From Mycolicibacterium iranicum (lineage in GTDB: Bacteria; Actinomycetota; Actinomycetes; Mycobacteriales; Mycobacteriaceae): DNA of 64,000 nt. The notes beneath the pieces are model-generated. The model searched no databases. It saw only the letters and a list, made by a program, of their open reading frames with translations, and had not been told where the DNA came from. Below are positions 7,619 through 16,021 of the stretch, one piece after another; within the stretch, counting starts at the first letter, position 1, and each line of letters starts with the position of its first letter. The translations under genes and the position numbers were made by a program. The stretch covers positions 1 to 64,000 of the forward strand of contig NZ_LQPC01000018.1 in assembly GCF_002101705.1 (NCBI RefSeq), given 5' to 3'.

Positions 7619-8854
7619 GTGACCACTTCCGCCGCGCCTGCCCACAACGGGACCGATGCTCCCCGGATTCCCAGCCTGGGTGCGGCCGATCTCACTCGGT
7701 CATTAACGCGCCAGTCCTTGTTGGTGGCCGGGGTTTGTCTCTTCGCGGATGCCCTACAACTTCTCTTCGCAGCACCGGTGTCCGCAATGGTGCCGCAAAC
7801 CTGGGCGGTCCTGGTCGCAGTCGCCCTCGCCGATGCAGCGTTGGCCCTGCCCGCTCGGTTCGCCGGCTGGGTGGCGGCCGCACACGCCGTCGTCCAGATC
7901 GTGGCCGCAGTGCTTACCTTGGGGTCCGAGGCGGCAAGCGGAGTCGGCACTGCTGGTTTTCTGATAGCCGGCTATCGCGCTGGCGCGTGGCTGAGCGGAG
8001 CGCCGGCGTGGGCTGCATTGGCGATGCTGGTCTGCAGCACCGTCGGCGTATCACTCATCTCCGGGGGCAGCGGCCACCTGATGCTCGTCGACATGGCCTC
8101 GAATGCGCTGTTGCCCTGGTTGGTCGGTCGCTACACGACGGCTCGGCGCGGATACATCGCCGAACTGGAGCATCAAGCCGACAGGCAACGGCGGGAGGCC
8201 CGCGCCGCCGTCGACCTCGCCGTACGCGAGGAACGAGGCGCGATTGCCCGAGACCTCCACGACGTCATCTCACACCACGTCAGCGCCATCGGCGTCCATG
8301 CCGGCGCTGCCCGAATGCGATTGAAGTCGGCGACAGAATCTCGCACCGTCCACGAGTCACTTTCTGCTGTCGAACTTTCCAGTCGCGCAGCTATGTCCGA
8401 CTTGCGTAGGCTCCTAGATGTCCTGCACGGGGATGCCTCGGCTGTCGGCCAAGTTGGACTCGGCAACATCGAGGAACTGCTCGACGGGGTTCGGCGGGCC
8501 GGTCTGCCGACTCGTTTCACGAGCGAAGGTATTGCGCGGCCGGTGCCCGATTCCGTTCAGGTGGCGCTGTACCGGATCACCCAGGAAATGCTCACCAACG
8601 CAGCACGCCACGGGGATGGCAGCACGGTCGATATCGTCCTGAGCTACGGGAAGGCCACGGTGTCGGTAACGGCGAGCAATATCATCGGTCGGACGGCCCC
8701 TGCCGGTGACGCCGACGCGCCACGCACGAGACCGCGCGGACTGGCCGGTATCGCCAAACGGGCAGCTTTGTTCGGCGGCATCGTCACCTACGGCCCGGGG
8801 CCCGACGGGCATCGGTGGGAGACAGTTGTCACGCTTCCCCTGGAGGATTTCTGA
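7619..8854 (+). CDS. Sensor histidine kinase, NarL/DesK-type (HisKA_3)
   Basis: A 411-residue membrane sensor kinase. Residues about 35-165 hold five or so hydrophobic segments. A short linker (ELEHQADRQRREARAAVDLAVREERGAIA, spanning about 180-208) leads to the HisKA_3 phospho-acceptor motif ARDLHDVISHHVS. The ATPase domain has the N-box YRITQEMLTNAARHG and a glycine-rich RPRGLAGIAKRAALFGG. GTG at 7619 was chosen because homology-like sequence starts soon after and GAGAGG precedes it, although that spacing is short; a later start is possible. It lies upstream of and overlaps a NarL-type regulator by one base. The divergent citrate-type transporter operon is the likely target. Confidence 0.85.
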   Translation: MTTSAAPAHNGTDAPRIPSLGAADLTRSLTRQSLLVAGVCLFADALQLLFAAPVSAMVPQTWAVLVAVALADAALALPARFAGWVAAAHAVVQIVAAVLTLGSEAASGVGTAGFLIAGYRAGAWLSGAPAWAALAMLVCSTVGVSLISGGSGHLMLVDMASNALLPWLVGRYTTARRGYIAELEHQADRQRREARAAVDLAVREERGAIARDLHDVISHHVSAIGVHAGAARMRLKSATESRTVHESLSAVELSSRAAMSDLRRLLDVLHGDASAVGQVGLGNIEELLDGVRRAGLPTRFTSEGIARPVPDSVQVALYRITQEMLTNAARHGDGSTVDIVLSYGKATVSVTASNIIGRTAPAGDADAPRTRPRGLAGIAKRAALFGGIVTYGPGPDGHRWETVVTLPLEDF

Positions 8855-9513
8855 TGACGCTGCGGATCCTTCTTGCCGACGACCACGGCGTATTCCGTTC
8901 GGGGTTGCGCGCCATCCTGAGTACTCAGGATGACTTCGACTGCGTCGGGGAGGTGGCCGATGGAAAGGCAGCGGTAGCCGAGGCCACTCGTCTCAGGCCC
9001 GACATCGCGATCCTCGACATCCGGATGCCCAAACTCGACGGTATCGAAGCCGCGCAAGCAATCTTGTCTGATCCGGCGAGCGCGACAAAAGTTTTAGTGC
9101 TGACCACATTTGATTCCGATCGCTACGTATATGACGCGTTGTCGGCAGGCGCCAGCGGCTTTCTGCTGAAAAGCTTGCCGCCCGAGGAGATTATCGCCGC
9201 CGTGCGGATCGCGGCCCGCGGCGACTCGCTGGTGGACCCCGCCGTGACCCGTCGGTTGGTGGCCCGGTTCGCCGCCAGCATCGCGCCTCGCGGCAACGCC
9301 GACTCCGTGGAAGGCCTCGACCGTCTTACACCCCGTGAAAAAGAGGTACTTCTTCTCGTCGCCGTGGGGCACAGCAACTCCGAGATCGGCCTTCAACTCT
9401 TCATCGGTGATGAAACTGTGAAGTCCCATGTATCTCGAATCCTGTCCAAGCTCGGGTTGCGGGATCGTGTACAGGCCGTTGTTTACGCGCATCGCCATGG
9501 CCTGGTGACATAG
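8854..9513 (+). CDS. NarL/FixJ-family response regulator
   Basis: A 219-residue regulator. The receiver domain (1-120) has the acidic DD pair at 9-10, the phosphorylated Asp55 in ILDIRMP, Thr in LVLTTFD and Lys in FLLKSLP. The C-terminal LuxR helix-turn-helix (about 155-212) has LTPREKEVLLLVA and GDETVKSHVSRILSKLGLRD. GGAGG lies 7 nt before the ATG, which overlaps the kinase stop as TGATG. It is the cognate partner of the kinase upstream and probably controls the divergent carboxylate operon through the palindrome at 7560-7577. Confidence 0.92.
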   Translation: MTLRILLADDHGVFRSGLRAILSTQDDFDCVGEVADGKAAVAEATRLRPDIAILDIRMPKLDGIEAAQAILSDPASATKVLVLTTFDSDRYVYDALSAGASGFLLKSLPPEEIIAAVRIAARGDSLVDPAVTRRLVARFAASIAPRGNADSVEGLDRLTPREKEVLLLVAVGHSNSEIGLQLFIGDETVKSHVSRILSKLGLRDRVQAVVYAHRHGLVT

Positions 9514-9655
9514 ATCAGCAGTTGGCGCGTGTACCAGTGTTTCTTTTATGACTGCCGCGGCCGAATGTCTGTGGTGCCTAGCTGTCCGAAAGCCACCGAT
9601 CGCCAGGCACTCTGAGCTTGCTCCTCACCCGCTAGATGCAACCCGCCTCCCGTGC

Positions 9656-9676
9656 GCGGGGGAGCACGGCCCCCGC
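9656..9676. terminator. GC-rich hairpin downstream of the response regulator
   Basis: GCGGGGG (9656-9662) pairs perfectly with CCCCCGC (9670-9676) around a 7-nt loop. It lies in the 258-bp gap between the response regulator and the small exported protein. No T-tract follows, as is common for mycobacterial terminators. The rest of the gap holds nothing I can name apart from the likely promoter of the next gene. Confidence 0.45.
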
Positions 9677-9771
9677 CGATGGTGACGACTTCCGCTGCCT
9701 CGCTTCGTAACGTTCACAGCGATGGTGATCCAGCCATCTTCAAGTGACACCGACAAGAGAGCAGGACCATA

Positions 9772-10068
9772 ATGATCAAGCGTGGATTCGCCGCAACCGT
9801 CTTGACTGCCAGCGCAGTAGCCCTGGCAGCACCGGCGATGGCCGCACCTGACCCCGCCGGAACCGCTAGGGACACGATCTCCTCGCTGGAGCTTCAGGGT
9901 TACCTAGTTGTGGTCAACCGGCTCTCCGAACGGCCGCTGGCCGATGCTGATGTGGTGTCCGTCAGCAAGAGTGTGCGATTCAATCGCATCCAATGGAATC
10001 CGACCGACCAAAGCGGCCGACGGTACTCCGCGGTCTCTACGCCGACGGTCTACGTCAGTGTTCGCTGA
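9772..10068 (+). CDS. Small exported protein of a mycobacterial family of unknown function
   Basis: A 98-residue protein with a clear Sec signal peptide: positive start MIKRGF, hydrophobic core to about residue 22 and a probable cut after AMA (residues 23-25). The mature part of about 73 residues contains TISSLELQGYLVVVNRL, a pattern seen in short secreted mycobacterial proteins with a DTISxLExxGYxVxxNR theme, which often end in a Cys-containing segment; here the Cys is absent. The start is supported by the well-formed signal sequence. It appears monocistronic. Function unknown; probably periplasmic or secreted. Confidence 0.72.
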   Translation: MIKRGFAATVLTASAVALAAPAMAAPDPAGTARDTISSLELQGYLVVVNRLSERPLADADVVSVSKSVRFNRIQWNPTDQSGRRYSAVSTPTVYVSVR

Positions 10069-10101
10069 AGAAGGTCGGTCCGGTCACCAGGCCGGGGGCC
10101 G

Positions 10102-11538
10102 CTACTCGAAGTGCTCTACGGCAGTAGCGTCGGCACGGAAGCTTTTCCAACCAGGAGAACCGTTGCGGGCGAAAGAGACCCAGGCGCCGTGCATGCGACA
10201 GGCCAGTCCCTCCGGAGCCGGATCGGGTCCCAGCAGGCCCGTCGCCCCGTGCAGCCACGCCGAATCGGCGATGTCGAACACGAAGGGAAGCTCTACGGCG
10301 TGCGTCGCGTCCAGCTTGCCGTCCAGTGCTGTCGAGCGGAAACCGAAACGGTAGACGTAGGTGCCGCGCTCAGAGATCCGTGAGTGGGCCAGGGCCATTC
10401 GGGCGGATCCGGCGCCGAAAAGCGCCTCGCCGAGTAGGGCCGAGCGTAGCTCACCGGGAGTCGCGTGCGGGCGCTGAGCGGTGACGGCCGACACTGCGGT
10501 GTGCGGATCCGAATGTATCTGAGCTGCAAGGGTCATGACGTCGTCGTGCTGTGAGGAGTCGAAGCGGTCCTGGGGGACGAGATAGAGATTTCCCTCCTCG
10601 GTGTTGGTTCCGATCAGAAGGGCGACATCGGTTGCTGGGCCTTGGTTCAAGGAGTCGGCGGGTTGTCGGTCCAGGACCAGGCTGAACGGACTCAGGCCGA
10701 CGAGTGGATCGGTGGCAGAGGCGGTTCGCAGATCAAGGCCGGCCAGCTTCGGTAGCACCGCCACGAACTGTTCGTCGGGGATGTCGGCGAACCCGCCCGT
10801 GGTGGGGTCGACACCCAGCGCCGCCGCGACCGTATGAGTCACCCGCTCTGCCTGTTCAGGGGTGAAAGCTCCTGTGCCGCTGCCACTCTGCATGATAGCC
10901 CGTCGAAACAGCCCGCCGGCATCGGGCGTCGCAAGCAGTGCTCCCACCAAGGTGGCGCCGGCCGACTGGCCGAACACGGTCACATTGCCGGGATCCCCAC
11001 CGAATGCACCGATTGAGTCTTGGACCCAGTTCAGGGCGGCCAGCACGTCAAGCAAGCCGCGGTTGCACGGCGCTCCGGGGATGTCGAGAAAGCCGGTGAC
11101 GCCCAAGCGGTAGTTGACGACGACGAGGACGACACCGTCACGGGTGAATGCTCGACCGTCATACAGCGCGGCTTGGCTGGACCCGGTGATGAACCCGCCG
11201 CCGTGAACGAACACCATGACCGGTCGCGCCGCGTCACCTGCGGCGGGAGTGTGGACGTCGAGCGTGAGGTAGTCCGTGCCGCGCACCCAGCCGGGCCCGA
11301 AGTACGGACGCATGTCGAGTGCGCCGAAGCCGCGGACGGGTTGTGGAGCGGTCGCCCCGGGCTGCGTCGCGTCCCGCACGCCGGACCATCCCGGGTGGGG
11401 TACCGGTGGAGCGAAGCGGGCCACTCCCGTGGGGGTGATGGCGTAAGGAATGGCGCGATAGCGCTCACCGCCGTGGTCCCGGACGCCGCGCACCGTACCG
11501 GAGGGAGTGCGCACCTCGCGGGTGGCATTGTGCAACAA
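10102..11538 (-). CDS. Type B carboxylesterase
   Basis: A 478-residue alpha/beta hydrolase of the carboxylesterase/lipase family. It has the oxyanion segment VFVHGGGFITGSS, the nucleophile elbow VTVFGQSAGATL, the acid in IGTNTEEGNLY and the catalytic His in DATHAVELPFVFD. It lacks a signal peptide, so it is cytoplasmic. Such enzymes hydrolyse aliphatic or aryl esters, often xenobiotic. It starts 28 nt downstream of the metallo-hydrolase stop on the same strand, so the two are probably one transcript controlled by the divergent XRE regulator. It could participate in degradation of an ester whose product is a substrate of the metallo-hydrolase. Confidence 0.9.
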   Translation of the reverse strand: MLHNATREVRTPSGTVRGVRDHGGERYRAIPYAITPTGVARFAPPVPHPGWSGVRDATQPGATAPQPVRGFGALDMRPYFGPGWVRGTDYLTLDVHTPAAGDAARPVMVFVHGGGFITGSSQAALYDGRAFTRDGVVLVVVNYRLGVTGFLDIPGAPCNRGLLDVLAALNWVQDSIGAFGGDPGNVTVFGQSAGATLVGALLATPDAGGLFRRAIMQSGSGTGAFTPEQAERVTHTVAAALGVDPTTGGFADIPDEQFVAVLPKLAGLDLRTASATDPLVGLSPFSLVLDRQPADSLNQGPATDVALLIGTNTEEGNLYLVPQDRFDSSQHDDVMTLAAQIHSDPHTAVSAVTAQRPHATPGELRSALLGEALFGAGSARMALAHSRISERGTYVYRFGFRSTALDGKLDATHAVELPFVFDIADSAWLHGATGLLGPDPAPEGLACRMHGAWVSFARNGSPGWKSFRADATAVEHFE

Positions 11539-11565
11539 AGGTTTCTCCTGCAGGTGGACGCTGGT

Positions 11566-12471
11566 TCAGTTGATGCGGGCGAAGCCGGCCCAGCCCTTGA
11601 TCGCGAAGGTCGAGCCGTCCCGGATCACCTCGACAGCGCCATGGCCGCCAAGGTGAGCGGGAAACAGCAGTGCGTTGTCGTCACTGGCGCGGCCCAGGAG
11701 TTTGTCCCTTGTGGCGCGTGATTCCGCCGGATCTTCGCAGAAGCAGCTATTGGTGTGTGGGGCCACGATCTGCAACGGGTTGTGCAGAAGGTCGCCGACG
11801 AAAACTGCGCGGTCACTGCCTGATTCGAGAGTGAGGACCGATGAGCCCGGGGTATGCCCTGGAGCAAGATCCAGCCGTAGATTCTTGTCGATCTGGAAGG
11901 TTCCGTCCCACAGCTGGGCCAACCCGGCATCGTGGACCGGGGCGACGCTGTCTTCGAAGACGTTCTGGTTGCCACGTCCGAGGACGCTCTTGTGGTTGTT
12001 GATCGGGTTCCAGAAATCGAAATCGCGTTGTGGCATGAGGTAGGTCGCGTTCGGGAAAGTGGGCACCCACGTCCGGCCGTCGAGGCGGGTGTTCCACCCC
12101 ACGTGGTCAATATGCAGGTGGGTGTTGATCACAACGTCCACCTCTTCTGGTCGGATACCAGCTCGGACAAGGTCGTCCAGGAACGTGGTATCCAGCCTGC
12201 TCCACACCGGGGCATACGGCCGCTCCTTGTGGTTGCCGACACCGGTGTCGACCAGGATGGTGCGTCCCTCGCTGCGCAGCACCCAGGTCTGGATCGCGGA
12301 CACACAGGTGTTCGTCGCGGGATCCCAGAAATCGGGCGCCAACCAGTCCCGGTTGGTCTCCCAGTCGGGCTCGGTGCTGTCAGGGAAGAAGTCCGCGGGA
12401 CTCAGCTGCACGGGGCCGTAGTACTCCTTGACGCGGGTGACGGTGACGTCACCCAATTCGATCTGATCCAT
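11566..12471 (-). CDS. Metallo-beta-lactamase-fold hydrolase
   Basis: A 301-residue metallo-hydrolase resembling N-acyl-homoserine lactonase-like members of the superfamily. The di-metal site is formed by NTHLHIDHVGW (HxHxDH), the His in LDLAPGHTPGSS, the Asp in FVGDLLHNP and a late His in PAHLGGHG. The start ATG at 12471 follows GAGGAG at good spacing. Substrate could be a lactone, an ester or a thioester. It is divergent from an XRE regulator and precedes the carboxylesterase gene, so a small inducible hydrolytic pathway is likely. No signal peptide is seen. Confidence 0.87.
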   Translation of the reverse strand: MDQIELGDVTVTRVKEYYGPVQLSPADFFPDSTEPDWETNRDWLAPDFWDPATNTCVSAIQTWVLRSEGRTILVDTGVGNHKERPYAPVWSRLDTTFLDDLVRAGIRPEEVDVVINTHLHIDHVGWNTRLDGRTWVPTFPNATYLMPQRDFDFWNPINNHKSVLGRGNQNVFEDSVAPVHDAGLAQLWDGTFQIDKNLRLDLAPGHTPGSSVLTLESGSDRAVFVGDLLHNPLQIVAPHTNSCFCEDPAESRATRDKLLGRASDDNALLFPAHLGGHGAVEVIRDGSTFAIKGWAGFARIN

Positions 12472-12549
12472 CTGGCTCCTCGGTCCTCGGCGGTGTATTC
12501 ACGAGTCTGTCCACGGGCCACGGTGCCCAGCCACACCTCGTCGGTCCTA

Positions 12550-12562
12550 CCCCTGGCAGGGG
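12550..12562. promoter_or_regulatory. Palindrome between metallo-hydrolase and XRE regulator
   Basis: CCCCTG-G-CAGGGG is a perfect 13-bp inverted repeat, 36 nt before the XRE start and 78 nt before the metallo-hydrolase start. Its position in the divergent promoter region suggests an operator, probably for the XRE protein. GC-rich chance palindromes are common in this genome, so confidence is modest. Confidence 0.4.
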
Positions 12563-12598
12563 GTGGCTGCGATCGCCCCACCCCCGGATACTGGACGG

Positions 12599-13531
12599 AT
12601 GGACGGACCCGGGCCGCTTGGCGAGTTCCTGCAGGCGCGGCGCGCACGCATCCGCCCCGAGGACATCGGTGTGCGGGACTTCGGGGTGCGCCGGCGGGTG
12701 CAGGGTTTGCGCCGTGACGAGGTGGCGCAGTTGGCGGGCGTCAGCGTGTCGTACTACACCCGGCTGGAGCAGGGGATCTCCCGCGGCGCGTCAGCCGAGG
12801 TCCTGGACGCGGTCGCGCGCGCCCTTCGCCTGGACACACATGAGCGCGAGCACCTCGTTCGGCTGGCAGACGCCACCAGGCGGGCGCCGCGAGCCCGACG
12901 GCCGCGACCGGAGAAGGTGAGTGCTGAGACGCGGGACCTGATGCGCGCCCTCGACGGGGTTCCGACCCTGGTTCTGGGGCGGCGCACCGACGTGCTGGCC
13001 TGGAACCAGCTTGGGCACGCGCTGCTGGCCGGGCATGTGGATCGGACCGCCGTCGACGATGTGGCGAATCGGCCCAATATGAGCCGAATGATGTTTCTGG
13101 ACAGGCACAGTCGTGAGCTCTATTCGGACTGGCGGCGCAAGGCCAGGGCGGTGGTGGGCCATTTGCGAATCGCCGTGGGACGGCATCCGGAGGACCGTGA
13201 CCTCGCCGAGCTGATCGGTGAGCTGACGATTAAGAGCCCGGATTTCGTGGCCATGTGGGGCGACCACCGGATCACCCCGTGCGATGCCGCCGCCTACGAC
13301 CTGCACCATCCGGTGATCGGTGCGGTGACCGTCACCCAGCAGACCTTGGCCATCGCCCGCTCACCCGAGCAGAGTCTGATCGTGGTCACCACCGTCGCGG
13401 GGTCACCTTCAGAGCAGGCTTTGACGCTGTTGCGCAGTCTCGGCACGCCCGTGCATGAGCCGGGGGCTGCTCGAGGAGTCCCGCAGCTGACGATCACTGG
13501 AGACTACGAGAACCGCTCTGCCGCTCGCTGA
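12599..13531 (+). CDS. XRE-family regulator with MmyB-like C-terminal domain
   Basis: A 310-residue DNA-binding protein. The N-terminal helix-turn-helix (about residues 10-80) contains GLRRDEVAQLAGVSVSYYTRLEQG, and the C-terminal part (about 105-270) matches the MmyB-like ligand-binding domain, with LVLGRRTDVLAWNQLGHAL and VGHLRIAVGRHPEDRDL. Many such proteins in actinomycetes control a divergent enzyme gene, here the metallo-hydrolase. The chosen ATG has no ribosome site, so the transcript is probably leaderless, as is frequent in this family and in mycobacteria. It is convergent with the methyltransferase gene, leaving a 30-bp gap. Confidence 0.87.
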   Translation: MDGPGPLGEFLQARRARIRPEDIGVRDFGVRRRVQGLRRDEVAQLAGVSVSYYTRLEQGISRGASAEVLDAVARALRLDTHEREHLVRLADATRRAPRARRPRPEKVSAETRDLMRALDGVPTLVLGRRTDVLAWNQLGHALLAGHVDRTAVDDVANRPNMSRMMFLDRHSRELYSDWRRKARAVVGHLRIAVGRHPEDRDLAELIGELTIKSPDFVAMWGDHRITPCDAAAYDLHHPVIGAVTVTQQTLAIARSPEQSLIVVTTVAGSPSEQALTLLRSLGTPVHEPGAARGVPQLTITGDYENRSAAR

Positions 13532-13561
13532 TCCGTCCATTCCGCCGAGGGGGCGCAGCTG

Positions 13562-14287
13562 CTACCGGCGACGCGCCTGAGTCAGCGACGATCGCAGCCT
13601 GATGGTTTTACCGTCTTTGGTGACGACGTCGCGGGGTGTGTCGTCGTCTGTGCGAATGACGTCCCATTGCTTGCCGAGCACAGCCGTGACGTCGGCGGAG
13701 GTGAAGAAGACCGCGTTGGGCATGGTGCCGCCGGAGATGTCGGCGCTCGACGGGTGATGCCCGACGACCAGCAGCGTTCCCCGCGGGCGTACCGCGGCTG
13801 CCAGCCGTGCAAACATGTCGGCTCTGCGCGCCACCCCGTGCAGGTAGTGCGCCGACACGAGATCGAAGCTCTGCCGCTCAGGCTCCCAATCGTTGAGATC
13901 GGCTTGATGCCAGACGATTCTGTTGGCAACGCTGTCGCCAGACTGCTCGGCCATCCAGCGGCCGCGACGCAGGGCACTGGAGACGAAATCCACCGCGGTA
14001 ACCTCCCATCCGTGTTTTGCGAGCCAGATGGCGTCACCGCCCTGGCCGCAGCCGGCGTCGAGTGCGTTGCCCGGGGGCAGTAGCGCGGCCACCTCGGTCA
14101 ACGTGCGATTCGGGTCGACGGACTCGGGCTTGCCGGCGCCCTCCACGGATTGCCAGCGTTGCTCCCAGAAACTTTGATCGAGTCCGGGCACTTCGCTGTT
14201 GCGCCGCCGCGTCGCAGTCGTGTTTGGCTCACTCACGAGAGCCTCGACCTCTGCCGAGAACGGTGTCGGATCGGAACTGGACATCAT
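13562..14287 (-). CDS. Class I SAM-dependent methyltransferase
   Basis: A 241-residue protein with the SAM-binding motif ALDAGCGQGGDAIWLA, the acidic residue in VTAVDFVSSAL and a later motif SFDLVSAHYLHG. The overall pattern resembles TehB/SAM methyltransferase family proteins often annotated as tellurite-resistance or thiopurine methyltransferase-like. ATG at 14287 follows AAAGGAC with 5-nt spacing; a second ATG immediately follows, and the longer upstream frame has no ribosome site. The acceptor is unknown. No obvious operon partner; the next gene upstream on the same strand starts 80 bp away. Confidence 0.8.
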   Translation of the reverse strand: MMSSSDPTPFSAEVEALVSEPNTTATRRRNSEVPGLDQSFWEQRWQSVEGAGKPESVDPNRTLTEVAALLPPGNALDAGCGQGGDAIWLAKHGWEVTAVDFVSSALRRGRWMAEQSGDSVANRIVWHQADLNDWEPERQSFDLVSAHYLHGVARRADMFARLAAAVRPRGTLLVVGHHPSSADISGGTMPNAVFFTSADVTAVLGKQWDVIRTDDDTPRDVVTKDGKTIRLRSSLTQARRR

Positions 14288-14366
14288 CGAAAGTCCTTTC
14301 TGTGACGACCGTTTAGCCGCATGTTTGTTTCGCATTCTTTGTCTTCACAGCCGCCGGCACGGATGG

Positions 14367-15185
14367 TCATCGTGGACCGCGGAGCAGCCCGCGTTCTCCG
14401 GCGGCGACGCGCAGGGGCAGGTGGTTACCCGCGGGACGCATCGGGCAGAAGAAGACTCGTGGGTTCACGTGGTGATAAGAGAGCACCGACTGATTGAAAT
14501 CGACAGTCAGCCGGGCGTCCGGTGCCAACATCGGTAATACCAACCAGCGGCCTATCTCAGGTGTTTCGGTACCGCTGGTCGCGTCTGTGAAGATCGCCAG
14601 TCGCCGTCCCGGGCTGTCTTCGAGAACGGCTAGCACGTGTTGGGTCCCGCCGATATCGACCACGAGGTTCACCGGGGCGGGGATGCGGTCCGTGGTACGC
14701 GGTGTCGTCAGCCGACCCACCTCGATCCGGCGGCCTGGCGCGGCGGGCTCATAGCGGCCTTGCACTACCCATTGCGGATCGTAGGGATAGGTATCAATCC
14801 CCGTAATTCCGGACGCGGCAACTGCTTCAGGGTCGAAGAAGACCAACGAGTAGTCGCCGGTCGAGCCCCTGACGACACCGCGTCGGCCCCCGCGGAATTC
14901 CAGAGAGCAGCCGACGGGAACAGTGGCCGTTCCATCGACGGTTGTGCCGTCGATCGTCACGCCGTCCTCCCGCGTGGCGGTCACGGTCAACGCCCCGGAC
15001 GCGTCTGTACTCCACTCTCCCGGAACGGCAGGTAGTGGGACAGCTTCCCGCCCGACCACCTTGCCGTTCCCGATTACGGCGGCCTTGCCGTTCAGCCCCG
15101 CGATGTCCTTCCACCTGGCTTCGCGCCACGCTTGATGTTCGGGTGCTGGGGAACTGTCGGCGTCTCCTGCGATGCCAATGCTCAT
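14367..15185 (-). CDS. DUF1684 protein
   Basis: A 272-residue protein of the DUF1684 family. The signature C-terminal part contains VDFNQSVLSYHHVNPRVFFCPM followed by NHLPLRVAAGER (a fragment of the typical NPPCAY/FCPxPP...N.LP..v.AGE pattern). The N-terminal HQAWREARW resembles the usual W..R...L start. GAGAAGG sits just before the ATG. No enzymatic function is established for this family to my knowledge. It is divergent from the XRE-cupin regulator, which may control it. Confidence 0.82.
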   Translation of the reverse strand: MSIGIAGDADSSPAPEHQAWREARWKDIAGLNGKAAVIGNGKVVGREAVPLPAVPGEWSTDASGALTVTATREDGVTIDGTTVDGTATVPVGCSLEFRGGRRGVVRGSTGDYSLVFFDPEAVAASGITGIDTYPYDPQWVVQGRYEPAAPGRRIEVGRLTTPRTTDRIPAPVNLVVDIGGTQHVLAVLEDSPGRRLAIFTDATSGTETPEIGRWLVLPMLAPDARLTVDFNQSVLSYHHVNPRVFFCPMRPAGNHLPLRVAAGERGLLRGPR

Positions 15186-15354
15186 CCTTCTCGTCCTCTC
15201 AGGCCGGCATGTAATGCTTTGTCGCTTACAGGGTTTGGGCAGAATCGTTGGATGATGTCCTCGGCTCTGCTGTCAACGAAAGCCGAAGACTTGCGCGGTC
15301 ACCTCGGTGCCCGTGACGTCTCAATGCAGAACATAGTGCCGCTTGCCTCTGGTG

Positions 15355-15372
15355 CATAGGATATTGCCTATG
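15355..15372. promoter_or_regulatory. Inverted repeat overlapping the start codon of the XRE-cupin gene
   Basis: CATAGG (15355-15360) and CCTATG (15367-15372) form a perfect inverted repeat with a 6-nt AT-rich centre. The right arm contains the ATG start codon. GATATT within the element could also serve as a -10 box for a leaderless transcript. This position suits direct autorepression by the encoded helix-turn-helix protein. Confidence 0.55.
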
Positions 15373-15942
15373 AAGCAAGACAGTTCCGACCTTGACGGCC
15401 TCGTTCGCAAACGCGTCCGGGCCCTGCGCGTTGCGCAGGGGTGGTCGCTGGAGGAGTTGGCCTCCCGAGCCCGTATCAGCCCGTCTTCCTTGAGCCGCAT
15501 CGAAACTGGCAAGCGCCGGCTTGCGCTGGACCAGTTGGTGGACCTCGCCCGCGCCCTCGATACATCGCTGGACCAGCTGGTCGAGACCGATACCTACGAT
15601 GTGATTTCGAGCCCCATGATTGACGGCGCCCATGGAACCCTGCGGTGGACGGTGAAGACCGATCCCGGAATCACCGTCATCCGGCAGCGGCTGACCGAGC
15701 CGCCGCCGAACAACCCGTCACGCATGCGCGCCCACCCCGGCCGCGAATGGTTCGTCGTCCTCTCCGGGACGGCCATTCTGTTACTGGGGGACCGTCGGCT
15801 GCGGATCGAGACGAATCAGGCAGCCGAATTCCCCACCATGCTTCCGCACGCACTCGGTGTCGAGTCGGTGCCCTGCGAGATCCTCGGCATCTTCGACCGC
15901 GATGCCGGTAGGGGACATCGGCCAAACGAACCCTCGGCATAA
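15370..15942 (+). CDS. XRE-family regulator with C-terminal cupin domain
   Basis: A 190-residue regulator: an N-terminal HTH_3 domain (about 10-65, with QGWSLEELASRARISPSSLSRIE) and a C-terminal cupin (about 95-180, with HPGREWFVVLSGTAILLLGD). Cupin-XRE proteins usually sense small metabolites. There is no ribosome site; the ATG lies in an inverted repeat and translation is probably leaderless. It diverges from the DUF1684 gene, its most likely target, and precedes the FAH-family gene by 79 bp on the same strand. Confidence 0.88.
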   Translation: MKQDSSDLDGLVRKRVRALRVAQGWSLEELASRARISPSSLSRIETGKRRLALDQLVDLARALDTSLDQLVETDTYDVISSPMIDGAHGTLRWTVKTDPGITVIRQRLTEPPPNNPSRMRAHPGREWFVVLSGTAILLLGDRRLRIETNQAAEFPTMLPHALGVESVPCEILGIFDRDAGRGHRPNEPSA

Positions 15943-16021
15943 CCGCAGGCCCCGCTGGTTCGGCGCAGCAGAACCTCGAATCCGCCGTGGGCCGCCTCGC
16001 TGGTTCGTGTAGGACGGACAC

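Noticed and set aside
10861..11721. Plus-strand frames inside the carboxylesterase and metallo-hydrolase genes
   Set aside because: They oppose genes with complete catalytic motifs and have no ribosome sites or family features.
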